DNA of 64,000 bases, taken from contig JAGUCH010000006.1 of assembly GCA_019096065.1 (NCBI GenBank), positions 4,856,001-4,920,000 of the forward strand, written 5' to 3'. Position numbers and translations under genes: made by a program. Under the pieces are notes generated by a model, which searched no databases, was not told the DNA's origin, and saw nothing but the letters and a program-made list of their open reading frames with translations. Shown here one piece after another: positions 29,993-42,738 of this stretch (position 1 is its first letter; each line of letters starts with the position of its first letter). The stretch comes from Paracyclopina nana. Its lineage: Eukaryota > Arthropoda > Copepoda > Cyclopoida > Cyclopettidae.

Positions 29993-32900
29993 AAGGCCCT
30001 ACATCAATGTTATTGTTATGATCGTTATGATACTAATCAACCTTTCAGCTAGCTTGGACAATTTTTCTTTTACTCTAATGGCTGCACTTTAGCATTTGGG
30101 AAGAATGGAGTAATTTATTCGGTTATTGGATGGAGAGGCTTTTTTTTCAATTTTCACACAGTAGTCGCATCGCGTCTTTTTCTTGTTCGCGGCCGCTGCT
30201 GTATCTAAATTGCCCCATTATGTTGTGAAAAAAGCCGTTCTTCATTCATTGAAGTCATGCATGGCGAGCTTCTTGCGGTCTGAGGATTTTTCTCACGAAA
30301 AAAAGGTGATCATCTGCAGACAGGAATTGGGATGTATCGGCTGTACACTCAACAGTTTGAGCCTTTTAAATTGTATCAATGTAGTGCAACTTGAACTTCA
30401 TTAACTTCCTGTTATTTTCCCCTGTAGCAAAGGAGTGGCCTCCCATTTAAAGCGGAATTTCTGACAAAAAAAAAGAATGAATTGTCTCGACATCCGTTGT
30501 TGGTGCTCACACCAGACCAACCGGATATTTGATGACTAATAGATGTGTACATTTAAACCCAAGACCACCAAAGTCAAACAGACAGATAAGATAAGCCGAA
30601 TTTCCCTGGAATGCGAATCAGCCATGCGTTGCCGTTTTCGGTGCGTCCAATTAAAGCCGTCCAACCAAACGTTGTCATTTAGAATCGCGAGCTTTGTTGG
30701 CCATTGCTCTGCTAAATCACTTTGTTTTGCGTCCCCTTTTGTCCCTGACAGTCGCATATGTTGTGTAATAATTTTGCTTTGTTTACCTGCGCACGCGCGT
30801 GGCGCTGCTTCAACTAATTAGGCCGCGTGGTTATTGCAATTCCAAAATAGGGAATTTAACCAGCAGCGCCTTTCTCAAGCCGAATTTCAGTTGCTCTTTT
30901 TTGCCCCTAATTGGGCAATAAAAGTGAAGTATTGGACAAGTGTAAGTCAACCATGGCAAAAACCTCTCACCTTTGTTTCTCAAGTCCGGAAGTTCTCTCC
31001 TCCACCCGCAACAATGACGATCACGATGATGATCACGGTGATTATTATACCTTTTACAAGTGCTACTACACGCTTGATGTACAATTGGTCTGTCGTCGAA
31101 AAAGCACATTGCTGCCGTGGGAAAAATGCTGCTCCTTCATAATCTATCTAATAGAGACAGAACTGAAAAAAACCCTATTTTTTTACAAAACTGCTTATTT
31201 GCACGTACAATTTGCATCCTTTACGTTAAGTTAACTACTGCCTCATTTCTTAGTGGTGCACAAAAAAAGGCAGTTTTTTTAGTGTTACGTATTCTTAAAA
31301 GGGCAGCTAAGAGGTTGCTTCTTTGAAGGAGATCTTTCGTACTTAGCTGAGCTGAAAGTTGGCTTCTTACAAAAATTGGTCTCTTGGGAAGAAAAATGTG
31401 AGTTATGCTTCCGAACGCCATTTGCCGGCAAGAATAGCGCACTCGCGAGTGGTGATCAATTGTAAATGCTGTGGCAGAAAAGACATTCCTTGGAGCATCT
31501 AACATCATTCCTGAGGGTCAAAAGTTCGTAAGAAATTTGCTTTTAAGGTAACTTGACCAAATTCCGCAAATTTCTTTGGATCCGCCCCCTGGCAAAAGCA
31601 TAGGCTGCATAAACTTGAGCGGCGCAAGATTTTCAGCTTTGTGCTAAACTTTGTTTGTCTGCCTGTGGAAACAATCACTGCAATCAAAGGATTGATTAGA
31701 TTTACTTAGGAAATATAATGCGGCTTCCTTTTATTCCACCCAATTTTATGGGAAGTGCTGACTTGAGAAAATCTCAGTCCGCAGCAATCAAAGCAATCCA
31801 ACCGGAACGAAAAGTCTGACCAAAAATTCGATTTGTAGAATTTGCCAGCATTCATGGAAACTTGCTGGCTCTTGAAGCCAAATAGGCAATTTTTCCAATA
31901 TTTTACATGGAAATGCGATGCTTTTAAAACGGGCGCGGCGATCCTTTTAAAGAAAAGCTACTGCCACTCTATGATTTCAATTGGAATGTGCAACATAATA
32001 CTTGTGCGGAATTGGAACGCTATTTCTGGCCCAAAAATTCGACGTGCTCTCGTTTGAAATGAGCCCCTTTTGTGCTGTTTTGATTGCGAGCATATGTCAA
32101 CCGCAGATATTATTCAATAGAATTCAATCAAAAGCTGAATCCACAAAACTGAACGGGACAAATTTTGCTCTGTATAGTCGCACTACAAAGGAATTTCCAC
32201 TTGACCCCCATCAAGCCTATTGAAGCGCGGCGCCGGTCAAATATGAGCAGCTGCCACCGCACGCACTAATGAAACAGTAAAGATAGACCGATGCCAGCCT
32301 TTTCCCGATTCCCTTTTCCATCTATGAAAATTATTAATTATTATCTTCAGCTGGAACTTTCAACTTTTATATTCAGGTTCCTTCTTGGAGTAACTTCTCT
32401 TTAAATGAAGCTATATCATGCTCACAATCAAATATTCAAAGTTTCTCGGTTTAACTAGAGCAATCAGCGAGGAACCTGTTCATTTAGGGGCGACATGAAA
32501 ATCCTGCGGCGAACGCGGCAGTGTTTCTGTCACTAAGCTCGGCGCCCCTCAATCCCTACCCTTGCTCCTTTTATGAAGGTTTTGAAGATAAAAGGGATCT
32601 TTTTAAGCTTTCTGCCTGAAGGCTGATGATGATGCAAAGTCCTGAGCTTTACAAGTGCCAGAGAAAGCCCTCTTTGATGAAGCCTGAAATTTTACAGTAA
32701 CACTGAGGGAAGCCTTGCTATTCTCAGTATGACGACCCGAGTGTTGCTCGTGTGCTACCAGCATAATAGTGGTCAATCGTTTCAATAACTCAGCGGGGAT
32801 CCTGATGCTCTACAGTGGTGGAACTTGTTCAATAACTACTGCTGCCACTGGCATGGAGTTTTCATTTAGCCGCAAACTAAAGATAGCGGTAAACAACAGC

Positions 32901-33577
32901 TGCATTTGACCGGCAGCAGCTTTCGGCACTCACTCTTTGTTATTTCCAGGTTTGTAATCAGACCCGGGTTGGTAGTACACTAGCGAAGACATGTGCTTCC
33001 CAGTGCTAAAAGCTAGAAAAACACGTGCTTTTCTGCATGTAGCAGCAAATATTTGATGCCTTTTTAAGTGCTAGCACAAAATGGAGATTTTGGGACAAAA
33101 ATGTGACCAGCACATTTTTCAGTGCATAAGAAAAGACATGCATCAAAAACAGGTTACTTTTCTACTGTCTCGTTTTTCTAAGCTTTATTTTTGACTGGTT
33201 ATATTTCAGTGCCCCACAGATGATCATTTTTCATGTCACCAGCAAGAAAATATTTGCGACAAATTAATCCTTTTCTGGATTTATGGTCATTTCAATGCAT
33301 CATTAGGGGTCCATGTAAAAGTGGCGGCAAAACACGCGCGTGCTGCGCGTAAGGCGGAAGCATCTGCGAAATTTGTTTGCTCATTCTTGCATAAGTAACA
33401 TAGTGATTAATTGACACGAAAATAGAAACTTGGACAGGAAATTCTCCACTGGAAATGTCAAAAGGCCAAAATACTACTGCTAAATTTCCGGATTTACACC
33501 ACTCGATTCCGCATTGTCAGCAATGTTTTTGTAGGAAGCGGATTGCTCGTTTCCACATGCATATAAAGAGACACTTA
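29993..33577. other. Gene-poor spacer
   Basis: About 3.6 kb without a supportable gene. Overlapping short frames at 30536-31500 on both strands contradict one another and show no domain. No repeat recognised. Confidence 0.45.
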
Positions 33578-33583
33578 TTTATT
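33578..33583 (-). terminator. Candidate poly(A) signal of the GPI-type gene
   Basis: AATAAA on the minus strand, about 370 nt past the stop codon at 33954. Confidence 0.45.
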
Positions 33584-33953
33584 CATACCTTATAAAACGG
33601 GTACACAATTGATAATAATACTAGTACATCTTAGGTAACTTCGATACAAAAATACTTGACAATCGAAAATTGGGCGTACACAATGGTTACTCTTTTTTGG
33701 TTTAGATTTCATAATAATTTCCCATTTCACTGAACCAAAGAGGGTGGTTTTTCGTTGAAGAGCTCTCCGATCACAGAATTTCATTGGGGGTCGTTAGTTC
33801 ATTTGGTAGTATTCTATATAATAATAATGTCTTATCACAAATCACGATATGGGAGTTCACTCTTCAAGAAGTAAGGCGTTAAGGTAGTAGTTCAGTATCA
33901 AAATGTAGCTCATGTACTTTCACAGCCAACAAATGAAAAAAATGATATTCATC

Positions 33954-36900
33954 TCATGGTAGTAGCGAATGCAGGTAGCTCGTGAAGATGATTAGCATAA
34001 GAAGGGAGGGAATTTTCGAATTGGAGCTACAGCCAGAGTCGATGAAATTGTTGAGCTCGCGTTCCCTCCATCGCGGTAATGCAGTGGCTTTCGGCTTGGT
34101 CGTGGAAGACCAGCGAATTCTGGGATTGCTGTAGCATTTGGACACTTGAGTCAATCTCATGCCATATTTAAGCGGCTCTTGGCCTCGTTCACAATTGTTG
34201 CCAGCCTCTTTCAGGTAGATGTCATCTTTTTTCGTAACCAATCCGACGAAACACTCGTATCCTATCAGGTCACGCCTCTCGGTGTAAGTGTAGATTAGGT
34301 CGTCTTCAGTCCACTGGCCAAGGCATCTGTATTCGCGTTCTGAAATAAAAATAGGCAATTTACCTTCTGAAATATGACTTTACACTGCTGCTGGTATAGT
34401 AGCTAGTAGGTGAGTTCTGGCTTAAAGGTATTAGAAAGAAAATTGAGTTTGTAAAAAAAATGAATTAGGTGGATCCCACAACATTAGGCAGCTAAGCTTA
34501 AGCAAAGCAAGGTAACTTTGATTGCATATTTCTCAGCAACTTCTCATCTGATTCGAACCAAAATTGGTAGGATTCATCAGAGTTGCCTTATAATTGTTGC
34601 TGTCAAATTTAGTGCAAATCCGAGGCTGCTAAGTGGTACCCAATTTCCCTTTGCTTAACCCAGCTTTGCTTTGCTTAAAACCAATCTTTTGAATGTAACC
34701 TCGGATTTGGACTGAATTAGGCATGAACAATTATGAGGCAACTCTGATGAATCCTACCAATTTTGGTTCGAATCAGTTGAGAGGTTGCTGAGAAATTCGC
34801 AATCAAAGTTACTTTGCCTTTGCTTAAGCTTAGCTGCCTAATGTTGTGGGATCCACCTATTGGGACAAAGTACTAGTTTTCGAGGCATGATTGCTTTTGA
34901 CGTTTGATGTATTTTTGGGTTTGTTAAAATTTGGCTTACACGGACGCTTTAAAAGCTTTCTTACTTCAATAAAGATGTGCACAATGCTGTTTCTGCACGA
35001 ATCTTAGGTAAGAAGTTAGGCCTTTGTCGTAAACCATTCTGAAAGCTGTACTTCGTTCACAATGGACCTATTTCAAAAAAGCTGCTATAGGCAACCACCA
35101 TAGTACTCAAAGGTCATCTTCCTGACGCAACTTGGTGCATGTAGCCTTTCACAAGTTCTCTAGCAAGAAATTGTCTGCTCTTGATACCAACGAAAAACCA
35201 GACGAATGATGTATTCATGATGTGAATATCATGCTTGGAAAAGGATTTACCTTCGTAAACTTCGGATCTGTTGAAGCAATTGAAGATGGTGTAGAACATA
35301 ATTTCTGGGTTGTTGCAGTCAGAGTATAGCTTCGCGCATAGCCCGTCCGTATCCGGGATTACACCTGTGTATTCGCCGATAATCGGATACGGAGTCGGAT
35401 CTTCCACCTCGGTTCTGCCTTGAGTTGTCCAAGTTCTATCCTGGAAGTTTTCCTCATCGCATAATGACTCATTGTGATGGTGAGACGTGTACAGGCCTAA
35501 AAAAGAAATAAAAAAAAAATAAAATACATCCAACTAAGCTAAGCATACACCATTTTTGCTTTTTTGCTTTTTTTTTGCTTTGAGGAGATTAAAAGTGAAA
35601 AAAGAATGTGCTTACCAACTTGGAATTCTAGGGCATTCGTTCCCCTGTTTTTGAACCACACACACTTGTAGTGTTGTTCACCACAATGGCTCCTGGCATA
35701 GATCAAGAACCTGTCCTCGTACTTTTGCTGAATACATCTGGCGGTGTAGGTCTTGAAATTGCGGTTGTCCTTGAGCAACACTGTTCCACCCTGCACGTGC
35801 AAAAACTCCCACTGGCCTTGCGCCCAGTCTGGCAGCTCGCAGAAGTCAGTCAGGTGTGAAGGCCAAGGCTGCTGGCCTTTCGGCCGTAGCGCCATGGTTT
35901 CGTATCCTTCGCTCGGGCTCCTCAAGTGGTTGGTGCACGTCGAGTCTGACGACAAGGCCAGCTTGATTTCGCCAGTGTATTCGTTTTCTTCATACTGAGC
36001 GCAGCGATAACGAGGTCTGGACTCGTCATCTCCCATGGCCAGAGTATCCATCAAGGCCACGTACTTGTGGCCGTCGTGGCCTACCCAGTCACCCAGGCAG
36101 TGGAAAGACATGTCCATGTTCCCAAAGGAGCAGCCTGAGAACTTGAGGTTGAAGCCGTATCCGTAGGGGCAGTCGCTAATTTCGGAAGTATGCGAGGAGC
36201 ATTCGAGTGATGATTCGGTGCCATCGTTCACCGAGTAGGTGAACGAATACGCACCATTAATTGGACAATAAGTAGGGCTGACGGCAGGCTCTCCCATGAA
36301 TCCCTTTGTTCCTGAAACAAAAAGATGGCTTAATTGCTGCTTTCTTTATGCATATGATTTAACGCGTAGTTTTTCTAGAGCTAAGGTATCTTTTCATTGT
36401 GTCAACGGTTTCTGCAGCAACGGGCCAAGAAGACACTCAATGCCTTATTGCCAAAAAAACGAGTGGAAAATCCCTCATTAGAATTAAATCTCCATGATAT
36501 GTGGGCGTCATCATTCCTGGCCGTTCGTGTGGAAATGCAGTTTCATCACACACATTCAATGACATATTTGTCGGATCCGAGAGAAATGAGGAATTTTCTT
36601 CGTGCATATAATCACAGGCAAGAAATGGCCGTGCACGCGCGTGAGTTTTAAATAGTTTTGCCAGCTCACACGTGCTGAATTTCGTGATCAGAAATGTAGG
36701 TAAGAAGGGTTGTAACTGCGTTGCATTTGGCCAAAGACAATGGCCATTTGATGTGAAATTTCGGACAGTTGGAAAATTTCTTATCCGCAGAGCTGAGGAG
36801 GGAAAAGTTTCAATGGGAAATGTTCCCACGACACATACCAGCAAGGGAGGATTTTTGCCACTACTAGCTGTTAATAATTTATGCTGCAATACACTCTCTG

Positions 36901-39622
36901 TGAGTTCGTATACTAGCGCATTTTTACAATTGAAATCCTGGCCAAGGAGAAACAAATCGTGCGCTAGTTTTTCCTCTTTGTCTTCAGCCACCGCACACAA
37001 TACAAGAGTAACTTTTACTTTCAGCGGAAGCTTTATTGACCAAGATATCTATAATGATGGCAACAATGGCTTATTTTGAACGCGTATTGCCCCCGAGCCA
37101 TTTTGACGACAGCTACGCCATTATCATGGGAAATTTGGATCTAGGTCAAAATTACGTGTGTGAAGACGAAGCTCCTACTGCAGTTTTGAACCACTTTTTT
37201 CACTTTCTTCAACGACATGAAAACATTTCAAACTTACTGTAGAGCATGATTTCTCTGGCTCGCCGTTCACGGATCATCATGTCAGATGGGCAATCAGCAA
37301 CGGCTCGTTCCTCTGTCGTGTAACACTTGTCCAAGCCCGCGGTGTGAATTTGCAGCACGTTCGAGGAGCGAAGCACTAAATTGAAGCACTTGTAGCACGT
37401 CAGGCCTCCGGTGTCGTCCATCAGGATGACATTATTGCCAATGCGTTTGTGGCAAATTCCCCAGACGGGAATCGAGTCAAACAAGACTGATAATGTGGAA
37501 TAGGATATCGTGGGCACTCCCGACATGATTGCTTGCGTCACATACTCGCCCTGGAAAGCCGCCGGAAAGTAGCACGTGGCTGAGGAATCTGAAACGACAC
37601 AAATAACCCGTGAAAATCTCCTCGGAAAAAAAAAGGCCAGAAGTAGTGGATTTTCCCCATCGACTCATTTGAATGGGAGGCAAATACGTCAATTCACAGT
37701 TGAGGAAAACGGAGAAAAGCTAGCGCGAAGCATCGAAGCGAAGCGATCGAAATCTCTTAGCCCACCATGCAGTCATTGCACTTTTCATAAAACACCACTG
37801 AGTAGTTGATGAGCATGGCTGGCCAAGGGTGATCTCGACAACTTTTAACGAAATTTCAGTAGTCAAACACCTGCTTCCTCTAAAACGACGACTCGACATC
37901 CACTCGGCCATTTTATATAGTAGCATGCGCGCGCGCGCATTGTTTTTCACGGAATATGGTTTTCGTTGCTGCTCTTTTTGTCTGCCATTTATTACGTAGC
38001 TTTTATGCCCTGTTCATGTATTAAGAATGCCTTAAGGTATGGAAAAAATTGTCTTAAGGAAAAGTGAATCTGTTGCTTACTGCTACTCTACGAGTTCAGC
38101 TTGGGGCCGAGCAGCGTTTTGAATGGCCATTTTTGTTATTTTGTCTTACAGTTTTCAGCTTTTTTCAAAACAAACTAGCTTTCTTAACGTTTCTTTGATA
38201 AGAGTTGAAATTTAACTATTGATTTCTCTCAAAATAGCTAAATTGTGGAGTGCTTAATAGCCAAAATTAGATTTGTTTACTGTCAAGTTGGCTTAAAGTC
38301 GTTCTGATTTTTTTAGCATCAGCTGGCGCTTGTCATAAGACAATTTTTCTCCTTTCCTTGAGGTGTTTTCGTGCACTTTCATAAGGAGTTTGGGGCGTAC
38401 ATGAACAGGACATTAAGGCTGATCTCCGAGAGGTATTCAGTCGCTTTGGGAAAACGACCTAATTCGATCTGTAAGACTGACACAGTACGAATTATTGAGC
38501 TTATTTCTTTGCACCTACTTAGTTTGGGATTCAATCGCCGATAAAAAGCTGCCAATAGCACGTAAATTGATCAATTGGGGCTTTGACGAGATATTTTGCG
38601 AGTGTATCGCGAAAATGGCGTCAATGTGCCGTCGTCATCGCATTTCATTATGATGATAAAGCCGCCAAAATTGATTTTTATCTTATCTCTCTCAACAACC
38701 TTTTGTGGTGCTTCGGTTCACGCATACTTGATTAAGGGTGGAGCTACGCACAAAAAATATTCAGCGCATTTTTGCCTCTCGTATTTGTTCAGGAGGATTT
38801 TAAGGATTCTCTCTTTTTGCTGGAGATGACATAAACAGATGCAACAGAATTTGAACTTGACCGGAAAGCAGGTGTCGAGGTCAACACCAAAATGTACACT
38901 CCATGATGTAAAAACCGAAAGCTGGATGAGTGTGCATAAAACACTCTCAGCCTCTAAAACGTTTTCCTGCTTAGCAATTGACTAACGATGGCTTTCCCTT
39001 CCCTCTTCTTATATGGGGAAAAAATTCATTTTTCCTCGTTTTAGGCATCAAAATAAAACAGTTTGACAACCTAATTAGGCTCAAGAGCCAGAAGCAACAG
39101 CCGCAGCCCAAACAGGGCTATTTTATGGGACATTAAATCTTGGGGTCCTTTTGGGGCTTTTGTGGCCACGGCCACGGTGGCCATATGGCACGTGCCTTTG
39201 TCTTCTTACTGACATTTGGACTCCAGCTGGTCAATTTGACCTGTTCGGAGATCATCTCAAACGCAAACGTGTTTTGCAGACTGACACACAATGACTGTAA
39301 TTAGTCCCCGCGCTCGCGGTCCTTTCGGGGCTAATCCACACACCTTTCAATATGTTTCAATGAGGTTTTCCTCCAAAGATATCGATCTAATAATACCATT
39401 TGACATATTGACGTAGCAACTCATTTCAAAAGAGTGGGCGAGCCAGAATTAATTCCAGAAAAGGCTTCTCAATGCAGCGAGCACAATATTTACCCAAACG
39501 AGTCGTTTCCCTTGAAAAGTTGATTTGGAAAAAATAACGTTAATTTAAGGCTTACCTTGGAAGCAGAAGGCGAGGAGGATAATGCCACGAAGGAGGAACA
39601 TGGAGCCCCTTTTTCGCTCCAT
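33954..39622 (-). CDS. Secreted, probably GPI-anchored Cys-rich protein (DUF7042-7045-like), 5 exons
   Basis: Exons 39622-39556, 37588-37238, 36311-35616, 35496-35251 and 34339-33954 join in frame to 581 aa. The first exon is a signal peptide (MFLLRGIILLAFCFQ). The mature part has repeated Cys-containing modules: GLTCYKCFNLVLRS with a following CYTTEERAVADCP; TYCPINGAYSFTYSVNDG; then FHCLGDWVG and YRCLGQWTEDD. The latter two repeat each other and look like the duplicated modules of arthropod proteins annotated DUF7042-DUF7045; that assignment is from memory. The C-terminus, GCSSNSKIPS followed by LLMLIIFTSYLHSLLP, has the layout of a GPI-anchor signal. So it is probably a cell-surface or matrix protein of unknown function. 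Introns 1 (1,967 bp) and 2 (926 bp) are unusually long here; intron 1 carries a MITE. Confidence 0.85.
34466..34859. mobile_element. Palindromic TA-flanked MITE, copy 2 (in intron 4 of the GPI-type gene)
   Basis: Almost identical to 15751-16143, over its whole 394 bp and in the same orientation. TA on both sides. Inserted in the intron between exons at 35251 and 34339 of the secreted-protein gene. Confidence 0.85.
38006..38412. mobile_element. PIF/Harbinger-type MITE, copy C
   Basis: Ends TGCCCTGTTCATGTATT... and ...GTACATGAACAGGACA, flanked by TTA (38003-38005, 38413-38415). Shares its interior with copies A and B. Lies in intron 1 of the secreted-protein gene. Confidence 0.8.
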
Positions 39623-41600
39623 TTTGGTATAATACACTACGGTGATTTTCTGATAAAGCCAGTCATGCACTCTGCGTGTCGTCGGACTGATTCGTTGCGT
39701 TGTTCTTTGGTCACTGACTTGCTTCAATATTGCACCACGCTGAACAACTTCGTCCGTCCGTCGTTCATCGTCCGTCCGTTCAAATTTTGCGGGCGAAGTC
39801 GAACGTCATCGTAGCGCGAACGAATATCATCACGCGTAAATAGTGGACTAGCGTGCGCCGAACGTGTGCCAATAATCCCTCAAATTCGCCCCACGGATTT
39901 CTTCATCGTTGGCTGTTTACCCTGCAATCTTCGCAAGAATGAGAAGATGCTCAATTGAGCTGACACTTTAATTGTTTCCCAGTCGCTAAAGCTGAGCCGT
40001 AGCAACGCGAGGCGGCATATGATGAGTTTTGTTATATTCAATCTGATTCACAGACTTATGAACGCTCATTACGTAACAAATTACGTTTTCTTAATTAGAT
40101 TGATTTGGATGTGAAGCTTTTGCAACGAAAGTTGCGTTTTCGGCTTTGTGTATTTATGTTTGATGATGATTATTTTTTAAATGCTGAAAATCTCTGCAAA
40201 AGCTCTCTACATTGAGAGTAACCCATGAAGCCAATTCCTTAACTGTTTATATTTCATTACAAAAAACGAGTAACTGCAAAAAATGTTCAATAGGGTGATT
40301 GGTTGCCAAAATTGATGGTAGCTCACAATTTGCTAATTATCTTTAAAATGGATAGGCTAAGTCCAATCTAGATTTTATCCAAAAATGTAATCTCTTTGAT
40401 ATAGATATTTCTGGATAAAGACTGAAAACAGGCTCAGCTTATCAAGCACGCTCAAATCAGAATATGAGATGCCAATATTTAGGAGGATTGTACCTTGACT
40501 CATTCAAGCATCTTAATTGATAATAACTAAGCTCAGAAAATTGAGAAATTAACATGCAGCAATAATGGCTTCAAAGAATATTTTAAGCTCTGGACTTGTT
40601 CCTTGACTGTTCCCTAATGAAATGATCATAAAAGGTTCTGTTAAAAATTATGCTGCATGGTTATATCATGGAGCAAAATCAAAGTTGTTTCATGTAACAT
40701 GACAAAGTTCATACATGTTCTGTGAACGTTACATGAAACTAATGTTTAAAAAGCTGAGCTGATTTTAGAAGTTTCTATGATGGCTGTTTTACCGTTCTTG
40801 CGAGCTCTAGTGGGGTGACTGCCCGCAATAATGTTAAGAGTTAAAATTGCTCAATTTTTATAAAAAATTGATGTCAACTTTTGGTAAAATGTGCTTATTA
40901 TGCAAAGTTCCTAAAAAAAGCTTTTAGATAGCTCTAGTACCATTACCATAATTTCTTAAAGCCATCCACATGTAAATTGATAAAATAAATACCAGAGGGT
41001 GTTGGAATTTGGCCAATTGCATTGGCCAATTGGCGTAAAAAGTGTTTTACTTTCCCGTCTAAATCAGAGTAATTAAAGAGTCTGCACTTGTACTAGTCCA
41101 GAAGACCATTAGCAAAATCTGCTCCATTTTCGTGAAAGAAGGTGCTAATGGCGTTATTTCCTCCTCCTTCTTCTTATCGACATTTGTCCGACATCGATTT
41201 TACAACACATGTTTTAAGATAAGGTACTATATATGTATACTGCTACTATGCGCGTACGTAGTATTCTTGACGCCTTTGGAATCGTTAAAATTGTTGCTCT
41301 CTCTTCCTTTATGGTCAATTTTAGCACGTGTTGTTCCATTTGCATATTTGGCTGAGTGGAATGTGTCGAGAAAACTCATCTGGACGTCACTTACTATTTT
41401 GGCAGTTTCTGGTAAATTTTTTGTAGTCATTTCGCAACAGTTGGGTAAAAGCATCACTCCACCTCGCAGCTTTCCAGCTGCAGCCGCTATATGGTCACAT
41501 ACATGCCCCTCTATCTCTCTCTTTCTCTTCTCCTACTTCAGCTGGGGCCAGACCTGCTTTCCTTGACACGGTCTAAAATATCGATTTTTTCAGTGCCAAA
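39623..41600. other. Intergenic region, divergent promoters
   Basis: Lies between the minus-strand secreted-protein gene and the plus-strand small membrane gene. CGTCCGTC-type short repeats sit at about 39750-39785 near the first exon of the minus gene. A perfect inverted repeat lies at 40687-40739. An acceptor (TTTTTTCAG) ends at 41593, just before the 41601 start, suggesting a 5' UTR intron. Confidence 0.4.
40687..40739. repeat. Perfect 12-bp inverted repeat (hairpin)
   Basis: GTTTCATGTAAC and GTTACATGAAAC are exact reverse complements 29 bp apart, with a further inner pair GTTCA / TGAAC. Could be a small hairpin or a MITE remnant; no flanking duplication seen. Confidence 0.6.
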
Positions 41601-41822
41601 ATGTTGGCCCTTTTGAGGCACAATTTCCTCAAGGAGAAGCTAAAGTCGGACAAGTACAAGGTAGAAACGAGTGAATCCTCCACCAATCATCCACCTCCAA
41701 GCAGGCAAGAAGAAGTGGTGAATCTGAAGAAAATTTGCGTTGGACTCTTGGTTGTGGCTACGTGCATTGGTGCGTTTGTCATTGTCCTCCTTTATTTACA
41801 AGAGAATCCTGAAGATGAGTGA
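41601..41822 (+). CDS. Small single-pass membrane protein, 73 aa, unrecognised
   Basis: A short frame with a good start context (CCAAAATG) directly behind an acceptor-like TTTTTTCAG, so the 5' UTR is probably spliced. Residues 1-44 are hydrophilic and rich in Lys, Ser and Pro. One transmembrane helix follows at 45-66 (ICVGLLVVATCIGAFVIVLL), then an acidic tail ENPEDE. No signal peptide, so it is a tail-anchored or type II-like small membrane protein. AATAAA follows at 42001-42006. It belongs to no family I recognise. The next gene downstream also encodes a small single-pass protein, but the sequences are not visibly related. Confidence 0.5.
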   Translation: MLALLRHNFLKEKLKSDKYKVETSESSTNHPPPSRQEEVVNLKKICVGLLVVATCIGAFVIVLLYLQENPEDE

Positions 41823-42000
41823 CGACGTTTGGATTCCGGAGCAGAATTTTTGAATTGGCCATCCGGATGAAAGTGGAGCTTCAAACTTTGTTACCATTCC
41901 ACAATTGTGCAATAGGATAGAAAATCAATCTTAGATCAGGAAAGATTGCTGGCTAAGCAGTCTTATTTTTTATCATTACGTATAAGCATGATTGACGTGC

Positions 42001-42006
42001 AATAAA
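42001..42006 (+). terminator. Poly(A) signal AATAAA of the 73-aa membrane gene
   Basis: Canonical hexamer 179 nt after the stop. Confidence 0.5.
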
Positions 42007-42738
42007 GGAGAAAATTGTGTATTTTTCCGCGAAAAAGGATGGTCTAACAGTGAGTTTGCTCTATGTAAAAGAAAAGTGATAGAAATAAAGTGAGCATTCC
42101 AATTTATTCCTTAATGATCATTTTGCTGACTTGATTGTTCGCCTTGGTTTTCTTTATAGACAATATTTAAGAAAAAAGGGAACCCTTTTGTTTCATTAGC
42201 TCGTTAATAAAAGAATTGTCTTCCACTTTTGCTGAAATTAACGAGGAAATCTTTCATAGCACATTTCGCTATTAACTGGTTATCACCCAACTCATACTAG
42301 CTAGTTTATTTTACCTTGAAATTGATAAAAGAGAATTTTTTGCAAATCGTCTTTGAAGACTGGATATTTGATGCTAAAATAGAATATACTAACAAAATCT
42401 CCTTTTAACGCAACTTCAAAGGCGATTAAATGCAGTTTTTGCCGAGACTTTCTAAAATGGGAAATATTAATTTGCTCCGCATTATTTGATAGTTTCACAA
42501 AGACCTTCCTATTGCTTTTACCCCAACAGGAGTTATTTCAATGAATCTTATTTAGGGAAAAGGTGAAGGTCGCCATTTTCGCTCTCTCCGGCTGTGAAGC
42601 TATCCAATAATGCACAAATTGCCAAGAGGAGCAGCAAATCATAGAAGGGAAATGTTGTTATGTGCAGTTTAAAATGCCAAGTGAAAGGACATGGGCTATC
42701 TGCTAGCCTAGTCACTTTAACATTCATTCTCTTGGGAG

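Noticed and set aside
30536-31508. Cluster of short frames on both strands
   Set aside because: Compositionally biased, overlapping and without conserved motifs.
34545-34785. GGTTCGAATC-like boxes suggesting a tRNA T-loop
   Set aside because: They lie inside the palindromic MITE and are not accompanied by an acceptor stem or anticodon arm.
36437-37000. 187-codon open frame on the minus strand, overlapped by a 135-codon plus-strand frame at 36672-37079
   Set aside because: It lies wholly inside intron 2 of the secreted-protein gene, overlaps an opposite-strand frame, and has no domain or repeat structure. Most likely chance.
41132-41566. 144-codon hydrophobic plus-strand frame
   Set aside because: It is T-rich sequence read as Phe/Leu/Ser, has no splice relation to the 41601 gene, and overlaps an opposite frame. 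Judged to be promoter or 5' UTR intron.
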